NCBI GenBank assembly: GCA_903876615.1 | Contig: CAIRAS010000494.1 | Location: forward strand, 1 to 8,856 | Source of the DNA: an uncultured Holophagaceae bacterium | GTDB taxonomy: Bacteria > Acidobacteriota > Holophagae > Holophagales > Holophagaceae | DNA length: 8,856 nt | Direction of reading: 5' to 3' | Shown here: piece after piece, positions 1 to 6,200 of the stretch | Layout of the letters: the number at the start of each line of letters is the position of its first letter | Position numbering within the stretch: the stretch's first letter is position 1 | Translations under genes and position numbers: made by a program | Notes under the pieces: generated by a model | Database searches by the model: none | The model's input: only the letters and a program-made list of their open reading frames with translations | What the model was told of the DNA's origin: nothing

Positions 1-119
1 TCATCGATGGCGTGGATCTTGTTGCTGCCCATGAAGCCCATGCCGACGAGCATGGCTGCCACGACGAGAAAGGCCCCGATGAGCTTGGGTCCGATCTTGG
101 TGTTATCGAGGAATCGCAT
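1..119 (-). CDS. Methyl-accepting chemotaxis protein, N-terminal fragment (runs off the window)
   Basis: Only the first 39 codons are in the window; the gene continues past the left edge. The visible protein starts MRFLDNTKIGPKLIGAFLVV. This is the usual start of a transmembrane chemoreceptor: a short amphipathic cytoplasmic stretch with the K-I-G-x-K-L pattern, then a hydrophobic first membrane helix (about residues 12-31), then the beginning of the periplasmic sensor region (GSNKIHAID), as in four-helix-bundle MCPs. The start is firm: AAGGAG lies 7 nt upstream of the ATG. The gene begins 18 nt after the carbonic anhydrase stop, with no terminator between, so the two are probably co-transcribed. 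If complete, it would sense a periplasmic ligand and signal through CheA/CheW. The HAMP and signalling domains are not visible, so a membrane kinase or cyclase with the same N-terminus cannot be excluded. Confidence 0.75.
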   Translation of the reverse strand, partial: MRFLDNTKIGPKLIGAFLVVAAMLVGMGFMGSNKIHAID

Positions 120-137
120 GGTGGATCTCCTTGGGAA

Positions 138-1046
138 TCAGTGGTGGGCTTCGGGCTTGGGAGCTTCGTTGGACAGCGCGGGGAGGAACTTGACCTTGCC
201 GCTGGCGAGGTCATAGACGGCGGGAACGACGGCAAGCTTGCCCGCCGCACAGAGGTGCTGGACGATGCCGCTGCGGGTGAGGACCGCCTTGGCCTGGCGC
301 TGGGCATTGGCTTCGACGAGGTGCGACAGGTAAGTGGCGGCGGGTTCACCGGACGGGTGGTGGACGCTCTCCAGCAGCCCAGGCATGGCGGCTTGCAGGC
401 TCCAGAGGTTGCCGGGCAGCGGTGTGGGGCCGGATTCCAGGACGGCCTTCACTGCGCCGCAGGATTCGTGGCCCATGACCACCACCACCTTCGAACCCAG
501 GTGCTCGACGGCGTACTCAATGCTGGCGAGGCTCTGGATGTCGGGGCTGTTGCCGGCCTCGCGCACGGTGAAGAGGCGGCCCAGCTCCTGGTCGAAGATG
601 AAGTTGTCGCCCAGGCGGCTATCGCTGCAGGTGACGATCACCGCGAAGGGCGCCTGCCCCTGGGCCAGCTTCGCGCGGAGGGCCGCGTCGTTGTAGCCCA
701 TCTGGGTGCGGGTGCGGGTGCCGGCGACGAAGCGACTGTTCCCGGCCTCCAGCTCAGCAAGGGCGCCCGCGGGTGAGGCGGCTTCGGAACCTGGTGAGCC
801 GTAGACCCCGCTAGCCTTGGCGACTTCCTGCCTGAGTCGGAGGTTCTCCTGCTCCAGCACCTTGATGCGGGCCGACAGGTCCGGAGCAGGCGGGCGGGCA
901 GTCTTCTTCTTTTCGCCCTCCTTGACGCTCTTGGCGCGGATCGCGGTGGCCTCTTCCCGGCGTGAGGGCTTGGTTTCCTCCCTCTCCGAAGGAATGGCCA
1001 CAGGTGCGATGAACAGCATGGCCAGCAAGGTGAGTGCAAGCTTCAT
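138..1046 (-). CDS. Exported beta-class carbonic anhydrase with coiled-coil N-terminal extension
   Basis: The enzyme interconverts CO2 and bicarbonate. Numbering from the preferred start MKLALTLL (302 residues), the zinc site is clear: C140-x-D142-x-R144 (CSDSR), then H193-x-x-C196 (HESCGAV). Family hallmarks IFDQELGRLFTVREAGN and the C-terminal AVYDLASGKVKFL are also present. Residues 1-20 form a Sec signal peptide with no lipobox, so the mature protein should be periplasmic. About 60 residues then precede the catalytic domain: a charged Lys/Glu/Arg-rich linker and a heptad-like segment (LSARIKVLEQENLRLRQEV, about 57-75) predicted as a coiled coil. Many bacterial beta enzymes are cytoplasmic and about 200-220 residues, so the export and extension are notable. 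An alternative in-frame start at 1079 adds 11 residues and has an equally good ribosome site. It lies between the porin gene (33-36 nt upstream of the 1079 start) and the chemoreceptor, on the same strand. Confidence 0.92.
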   Translation of the reverse strand: MKLALTLLAMLFIAPVAIPSEREETKPSRREEATAIRAKSVKEGEKKKTARPPAPDLSARIKVLEQENLRLRQEVAKASGVYGSPGSEAASPAGALAELEAGNSRFVAGTRTRTQMGYNDAALRAKLAQGQAPFAVIVTCSDSRLGDNFIFDQELGRLFTVREAGNSPDIQSLASIEYAVEHLGSKVVVVMGHESCGAVKAVLESGPTPLPGNLWSLQAAMPGLLESVHHPSGEPAATYLSHLVEANAQRQAKAVLTRSGIVQHLCAAGKLAVVPAVYDLASGKVKFLPALSNEAPKPEAHH

Positions 1047-1053
1047 GGGCAAA

Positions 1054-1059
1054 CCTCCT
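1054..1059 (-). promoter_or_regulatory. Shine-Dalgarno for the preferred carbonic anhydrase start
   Basis: AGGAGG lies 7 nt before the ATG at 1046-1044. That start gives a protein beginning MKLALTLLAMLF, a compact signal peptide with one Lys before the hydrophobic core. This is why it is preferred over the upstream ATG at 1079. Confidence 0.6.
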
Positions 1060-1085
1060 GGGCGGGACATGTTTGGCATGGCATT

Positions 1086-1091
1086 CCTCCT
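1086..1091 (-). promoter_or_regulatory. Second Shine-Dalgarno, for the alternative carbonic anhydrase start
   Basis: A second AGGAGG lies 6 nt before the in-frame ATG at 1079-1077. Initiation here would add MPNMSRPGGLP before the signal peptide. The sequence alone does not decide between the two sites; both may be used. Confidence 0.5.
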
Positions 1092-1114
1092 GGTGTGAGA
1101 GGGTCACGGCCGGT

Positions 1115-1981
1115 TCAGAAACTCTTGGCGAGGGTGAAGGTCAGGCGGCTCTTGCCGATGTTCCGGCCCATGGCGTTGGCATAGAGCGGCGTCTGGTTGT
1201 CTGATGCAAGGGCCTTGGTGTCCGCGTTCGTGGCCGCCAGGGTGAGCGTGCAGCCCTTGACGTCCGTCGCGATGCCCAGCTTGTAGTCCGTGTAGTCCAG
1301 GGGGGCATTGTCGGCGCCGCTCCCCGACGCGAAGGAGGTCCTGCCCCCGTGGGCCAGCAGGGTCCAGCCGCTCTCGCCAAGGGGGAGCGCCAGGCTGAGG
1401 TCGAGGTAAGTGGTGCCTTCCGCGCCGGCCACCCCGAAGGCGGCGCCGCTGAGGACCCGCGAGGCCTTGAGGCTCGCCCAGCGGTAGCTCAGGCCCAGAT
1501 AAGCCTCCGTGGTGGCCGGGTTCTTGTAGACCACGAGCCTGTCGAAAGAGCCTGGATAGAGGTAGCGGTAGAGCCCCAGGTCCAGCGTCCAGTCCTTGGC
1601 GAAGCCCCACTTGTAGCCACCAAATACGTCCACCTCGACACCGGCGGAGCTCACGGAGCCCGCGGGCACTGGCGCGCTGGCGAGCCCCAGGTTCTGCTCC
1701 GTGAACCAGGAGATGTTGCTGAGGGAAGTACTGAGGTAGAAGCCGGACGGGTGGACCAGGTCCAGCTCGGTCTGCACGGTGGGCTTGCCATCGGTCTGGG
1801 TCAGGCCGCGAAAGATGTATTGAGAGCCGAGGGTGGTGGAACCGGTCAGGGCGAAGCCCAGGATCGAAGGCGGCGGCGGTACTGGCGGGACCGCGGGCGG
1901 GTTCTGGGCCATCAGAGGGGAGAACAGGAGGGCGGCGACGAAGGGGGCTCCGGGGAGCTTTGGCTTGCATAGCAAATTCAT
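1115..1981 (-). CDS. TorF-family putative porin (Gcw_chp / TIGR02001 type)
   Basis: This is an outer-membrane beta-barrel of 288 residues. It has a signal peptide with likely cleavage after LMA at residue 25, then a proline-rich stretch (NPPAVPPVPPPPS, 27-39), then the barrel. Family hallmarks are Y-I-F-R-G-L-T-Q-T-D-G-K-P (55-67), the GFYLSTSLSNISW strand (80-92), YTDYKLGIATDV (230-241), and a C-terminal strand ending in Phe (LTFTLAKSF), the signal for the BAM assembly machinery. Alternating hydrophobic residues run throughout. The substrate of this family is poorly defined. The start codon overlaps the stop of the upstream receiver gene (ATGA), and its Shine-Dalgarno AAAGGAG is inside that gene's last codons, so translation is probably coupled. 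The carbonic anhydrase gene follows within about 35 nt. Family assignment is confident; the transported solute is unknown. Confidence 0.9.
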   Translation of the reverse strand: MNLLCKPKLPGAPFVAALLFSPLMAQNPPAVPPVPPPPSILGFALTGSTTLGSQYIFRGLTQTDGKPTVQTELDLVHPSGFYLSTSLSNISWFTEQNLGLASAPVPAGSVSSAGVEVDVFGGYKWGFAKDWTLDLGLYRYLYPGSFDRLVVYKNPATTEAYLGLSYRWASLKASRVLSGAAFGVAGAEGTTYLDLSLALPLGESGWTLLAHGGRTSFASGSGADNAPLDYTDYKLGIATDVKGCTLTLAATNADTKALASDNQTPLYANAMGRNIGKSRLTFTLAKSF

Positions 1982-1994
1982 GAAAGACTCCTTT
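1978..1994 (-). promoter_or_regulatory. ATGA stop-start overlap with embedded Shine-Dalgarno (receiver to porin)
   Basis: The minus strand reads AAAGGAG, six bases, then ATGA. The porin ATG (1981-1979) and the receiver TGA (1980-1978) share bases. The ribosome site overlaps the receiver's Gln-Arg-Ser-Leu codons, so ribosomes ending the receiver can restart directly on the porin. Confidence 0.75.
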
Positions 1995-2463
1995 GATCGG
2001 ATGAAACGGGAGCCGCCCCGCCGCTTTCGGGCTGGGGAGGGGGCGCCGGGGCCGGGGGCAGAAGCGAATCCCTCGGCACCTGGCCCAGCCCGGCCAGCAC
2101 CTCGGGGATGCGGGCGAGGTCGCAGGTCTTGTCGAAGAAGTAATCAGCTCCCAGTCGGAGGCAATGGTCCCGGTGCTCGGGCGTGCTCGAGCTGGTCAAT
2201 ACCATCACCACGCAGGCAGGGTGGATGCGCTTCACCTCGGTCAGCACCGCGCAGCCATCGCCGTCCCACAGGTGCAGATCGAGCACCAGCACGTCCACGG
2301 GGTTCACGTGGAGGAGAAAGTGCGCAGCGGCCGCGGAGCCGACTTCACTGACCACCTCGGCCGACCCGGATTCTTCGATCACGGCCCGGAGAAGCTTCCG
2401 AAACGGGATCGAGTCCTCGACGAGCATGACGCGGGGGAGTCTTGCTTTTTCTTCGGTAGCCAT
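1978..2463 (-). CDS. Stand-alone receiver-domain response regulator
   Basis: This is a 161-residue CheY-like receiver with no DNA-binding or enzymatic output domain. The phosphorylation machinery is complete: acidic pair E16-D17 (VEDS), phospho-acceptor D62 (VLVLDLHL), switch Thr T90 (VLTSSS) and K112 (FFDKT). After the receiver, about residues 130-161 are a proline/alanine-rich tail (PPAPAPPPQP) without a recognisable fold. M1 is chosen because the first beta strand (RVMLVED) begins soon after. The ribosome site is poor, with AGGGG directly against the ATG, so expression may be low or depend on upstream context. It probably takes phosphate from a histidine kinase, most simply the large kinase upstream, and acts by protein-protein contact or as a phosphate sink. 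The gene overlaps the porin start by 4 nt. The partner is inferred from location only. Confidence 0.88.
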   Translation of the reverse strand: MATEEKARLPRVMLVEDSIPFRKLLRAVIEESGSAEVVSEVGSAAAAHFLLHVNPVDVLVLDLHLWDGDGCAVLTEVKRIHPACVVMVLTSSSTPEHRDHCLRLGADYFFDKTCDLARIPEVLAGLGQVPRDSLLPPAPAPPPQPESGGAAPVSSDQRSLS

Positions 2464-2537
2464 CCCCTGAACATCGGCCAGACAGAGGCGCCTAGATAGG
2501 CACCACTAAGCTGAAATGCGTATCCGTCAGAGGCGGA

Positions 2538-2566
2538 CCCCGTGTCCGGAAATTCCGGACACGGGG
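2538..2566. repeat. Perfect 29-nt palindrome with 14-bp arms (operator or hairpin)
   Basis: The left arm CCCCGTGTCCGGAA (2538-2551) is the exact reverse complement of the right arm TTCCGGACACGGGG (2553-2566), with a single A at the centre. It lies 27 nt after the NarL-type regulator stop and 74 nt before the receiver start, in a 130-nt gap that holds no gene. As RNA it could form a 13-bp GC-rich stem with a 3-nt loop. No T-run follows on either strand, so it is not a standard intrinsic terminator. The core TGTCCGG-AAT-CCGGACA has the dyad form of a binding site for a dimeric regulator. It could equally be a dispersed genomic palindrome or an mRNA-stabilising hairpin. No convincing -35/-10 pair was found between it and the receiver gene. 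Confidence 0.85.
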
Positions 2567-2593
2567 CTGCCAAACGCTTGTGCGACCAGCTTT

Positions 2594-3226
2594 CTAGTCA
2601 ACCAGCCCGTGCCTCAGGGCGTAACGAGCCAGCTCCACGTTGGTGCTGAGCCCCAACTTTTCTGCGGCCCGCTTGCGGTAGGTGGCGATGGTCTTCTCGC
2701 CCAGGCACAGCTCCGCGGCGATTTCCTTGATGCTTCGGCCCTTGGCGACCTGGCGCAGGACTTCCAGTTCCCGGGCGGAGAGGGTCTCGTGGGGCAGCTG
2801 GATCGAGGGGACGCTGATCACCCGGGCCAGCCTTTCGGCCAGGGCGGCGCTGACATATTTGCCCCCGGCCAGCACTTTCTTGACGGCCACGTACAGCTCT
2901 CCGGCCACGCTGGTCTTGGTGAGGTAGCCGTCGGCGCCCGACTGGAAGGCGCGCACGGCGAACTCCTCTTCGGGGTAGGAACTCAGCACGAGCACCACCA
3001 CCCCGTCCTGCTGGCTCCGCACCTCGGCCAGCAGGTCCAGGCCGCTGCCACCGGGCAGGTTGATGTCCAGCAGGATGAGATGCCACTGCCGTTCCCTGAA
3101 CAGGGCTCGGGCCTGCACGACGGTGCCAGCCTCGCCGAAGGTGGCGTCGGGGAACATCTCGGTCAGGAGCTGCTTCAGGCCATGCCGCAGGATCTCGTGA
3201 TCGTCCACCAGGAGAATGCGCATCAT
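2594..3226 (-). CDS. NarL/FixJ-family response regulator (receiver + LuxR-type HTH)
   Basis: This is a 210-residue DNA-binding response regulator. The receiver occupies about 1-120, with acidic residues D8-D9 (LLVDDHE), phospho-acceptor D54 (LILLDINLPG), switch Ser S82 and K104 (YLTKTS). The LuxR-type helix-turn-helix is at about 147-205 (LSARELEVLRQVAKGRSIKEIAAEL, then the recognition helix around EKTIATYRKRAAEKLGL). Length and order are normal for the family. The reading frame is open further upstream, but the receiver starts at MMRILLVDDHE. The first of the two ATGs (3226-3224) overlaps the kinase stop as ATGA, and no good Shine-Dalgarno is visible, so translation is probably coupled to the kinase. 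It is the natural partner of that HisKA_3-type kinase. Its target promoters are unknown; the nearby palindrome is one candidate. Confidence 0.95.
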   Translation of the reverse strand: MMRILLVDDHEILRHGLKQLLTEMFPDATFGEAGTVVQARALFRERQWHLILLDINLPGGSGLDLLAEVRSQQDGVVVLVLSSYPEEEFAVRAFQSGADGYLTKTSVAGELYVAVKKVLAGGKYVSAALAERLARVISVPSIQLPHETLSARELEVLRQVAKGRSIKEIAAELCLGEKTIATYRKRAAEKLGLSTNVELARYALRHGLVD

Positions 3227-6200
3227 GAGTCGGGCCCCCCGGAGTCGGACGGACGGAGCCAGGGCACCCTCACCGTCACGCAGGTTCCGCAGGGCTGGTT
3301 CGGGTGGAAGGCGACCGTGCCGCCGACCTGGGCCGCTCGTTCCCGCATGCCGAGCAGTCCGAGCGAGGGCGACTCGATCCATTCGGCTTCGGTCATCCCA
3401 ACCCCATCGTCACTCACATCGATCACCGCAGCAGCTGCCTCAAGGCGGAGCGAGATGCTGACCCGGGTGGCGCTGGCATGCCGCGCTGCGTTGGTCAGGG
3501 CCTCTCGGCAGATGTAGAAGAGCTCCAGCTCCGAACCCGGATCCAACTCGGGCCAGGCTGCCTCGACCTCGGTCGCACAGGGGATGCCGGTGTGCTTCTC
3601 GAAGCGGCGCGCCTCCTGCCGGAGGCTGGCCACCAGCCCGAGGCTTTCGAGCGTGTTGGGGCGCAGCTCTTCCGCGAGCCTCTGCACGGTCTGGATGGTG
3701 GTATCCGCCAGCTCGGTGGTCTCCATCACCTTGTCCAGCAGGGGTGTCAGCTCTGGCGGCAGGGTTGTTTCCGAAAGCCTGCGCTCGAGCCACCCCAGGT
3801 CCAGCTTCAGCTCGGTGAGCAGCTGGCCCAGCTCGTCGTGGACGAGTCGTGAGATCTGGATGCGCTCATCCTCCTGGGCCCGCTGCAGCCGGGCGAGCAG
3901 GGTGCGCAGCTGCTCGCGCGATGTGGCGAGGAGGCGGCTGGCCTCCTCCCGCTCGGTGATGTCGATGCTGAAGCCCGCCATGAGCTGCCGCTCCCCCTGG
4001 ATGATCGGGAACTTGAGGGTGAAGTACTTGCGGCCGTTGAACTCCTCCTCGAATTCCAGGCCTTCTCCGCTGGTCACGACAGCCCAGTCCTCGCGGGTCA
4101 TTTTCTCCGCGATCTCCGCTGGAAACAGCTCGGGCATGACCTTCCCGACCATCTCCGAACCCGGAATACCGATCATCTGCTGGAAGTTCTCGCTGGCCTG
4201 CAAGATCCGGCTCTGCCCGGGGGTCGCCTCCTTGATGTAGGCGTAGATCGGCGAGAGGGAAATGAACCGGGTGAGCAGCTCATTGGACTCTCTGAGGGCG
4301 ATCTCCGCCCGTTTCCGCTCGGTGATGTCCATGACCACCCCGTCGATGAGCAGGTCACCGTCCGGCTCCAGGCGGCAGGTGGCGGTGTCCTTGAACCACC
4401 TTTCCTGGCCAGTTCGGGTCGTGATTCGATAGGCGAGGTCGATCCCTGCGAGGGAGACCATGGCCGCCTCGATGGCGGCATCCACTTCGGCGACATCCTC
4501 AGTGTGGATGGAGCGATGCCAGAGCGTCGGGTCGGCCAAAAGCTCTTCAGGGGTGTAGCCCAGCAGGTGTTCGACCGGGGGTGAGTAGTAGATCCCACCT
4601 TTGCGTTTCGAGAACCGGTAGAGGGCCACGGGGGAATGCTCGGCCATGGAGGCAAAGCGCGCCTCGCTCTCCCGCAAGGCCTGCTCGGAGATTCTCCGCT
4701 CGGAGATGTCCTGGACGATCCCCGAGAGTGTCTCAGGCCTTCCTTGATCATCCAGGTTCATTTCCCCGGCTTCGGCCCAGACATAACGGACGGTGCCATC
4801 CGGCAGGAGGATGCGGTACTCCAGGGGAGTAGGCGTACCCCTCTCCGCCACGACCCGATTGGCGGCCGCCACGGCCTCACGGTCCTCCGGATGGATGGCC
4901 TGGGCCACGACATCGGTAAGGACGCCCGTGAAGGTCTCCCGGGCGATGCCGAAGAGCCGGTACATCTCCTCTGACCAGTCCAGTCGGTTGGATTTGATGT
5001 GCCAGGTCCAGCTGCCGACCTTGGCGAAGCGCTGGGCCTTGTTGAGGGCCGCTTCAGAGCGTCGCAGGCCGGTCTCCAGCTGCTTGCTCCGGGTGATGTC
5101 GAGGAGCGAGCCGAAGAGGCGCACGGCCTTGCCATCGGGCCCAGCCTCCGTGTGCCCTCGGGCCAGACAGGTCTTCGTCTCGCCCTCGGGCAGGAGGACG
5201 CGCAGCTCGAGCTCAAAGGGGGTGCCCTCCTGCACGGCGACATCGGTGAGGTGTCTCAGCTGGGCCATGTCCTCGGGGTGGAAGCAGCTTGCCAGTTCCG
5301 TGAGGGTCAGGGCAGTTGTGGCGGGATCCCGCTGAAGAATCCGGAACATCTCCTCGGACCAGGTCACGGTGCCCGTGGCCACATCCCGCTCCCAGCTCCC
5401 GACATGGGCAATGGCTTCCGTCCGGGCAAGCATGGTTTCCCGCATCCGCAGGGCGTCCTCGATCCGCTTCCGCTCGGTGATGTCCGTGGTCGTGAGCACG
5501 GCGGAGTATCCCGGCACGTTCAAGGGCGCGGCATTCACTTCGGTCCAGATGAGGTCGCCCACCTCCGTTTGGATACCTATTTCGAAGGACCGGAAGTCCG
5601 CTTGCTCCTGGGCCGCGCGCACACTGGGCAGCTCCTCCCAGGGGAGGGGGGTGCCGTCCGCCCGCAGGTAATTCCTCTGGGTGTAGGCTCCGCGCCGAAG
5701 GTCCTCCGGGTCAATCTGCAGGATCCTCGTGAGGGCCGGGTTGAATTCCTTCAACACGAGCTTGTCATCCAGAATCGACAGGCCGACAGGCAGAATCTCG
5801 AAGAGGGCCCGCCACTTCGCCTCGCTCTCCCGGAGTCCGGCCTCGGCCTTCTTGCGCTCGGTGATGTCCTCCTTGACCCCGACATAGCCGGCCAGTACCC
5901 CCTGCTCATCCCGGACGGGTGAGATCCAGGCATCCTCCCAGAAGAGGTCTCCATTCTTCTTCCGGTTCCTGAACTCGCCGTGCCAGGTCCTGCCGGCGCT
6001 GATGGTGTCCCAGAGCTCCTGGTAGTCCTCGGGCGTCGAATACCCTGACTTGAGGATGCTCGGGGTGTGCCCAAGGACTTCTGAGAGGGCATAGCCAGTC
6101 ATCTCCGTGAATTTGGGATTGACGTATTCGATGGCGCCGGAGATGTCGGTGATGACGATGGAGGTCGGACTCTGCTCCACGGCGGTGGAGAGCTTGAGCA

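Noticed and set aside
12..776. Long plus-strand open frame opposite the carbonic anhydrase
   Set aside because: It mirrors a confidently assigned gene in GC-rich DNA, has low-complexity Gly/Ala/Asp/His composition and resembles no family.
2488..2508. Sigma54-like GG/GC pair (TGG...GGC) upstream of the receiver gene
   Set aside because: The spacing between the GG and GC is 11 nt instead of 10, and the flanking consensus bases do not match.
2538..2566. Palindrome as an intrinsic (Rho-independent) terminator
   Set aside because: The stem is strong, but no T-rich tract follows on either strand, so the second required element is missing.
2379..2573. Small minus-strand frame across the palindrome and the receiver start
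   Set aside because: It overlaps the receiver gene out of frame, and its start region is only a translation of the palindrome.
3227..3382. N-terminal extension of the NarL-type regulator (52 extra codons)
   Set aside because: The extension is Arg/Gly/Pro-rich, lies inside the kinase's coding sequence and precedes a normal receiver start (MMRILLVDDHE).
4999..5922. 307-codon plus-strand open frame inside the kinase region
   Set aside because: It is antisense to well-defined PAS domains and has no recognisable fold; the open frame is a by-product of GC-rich codon use.
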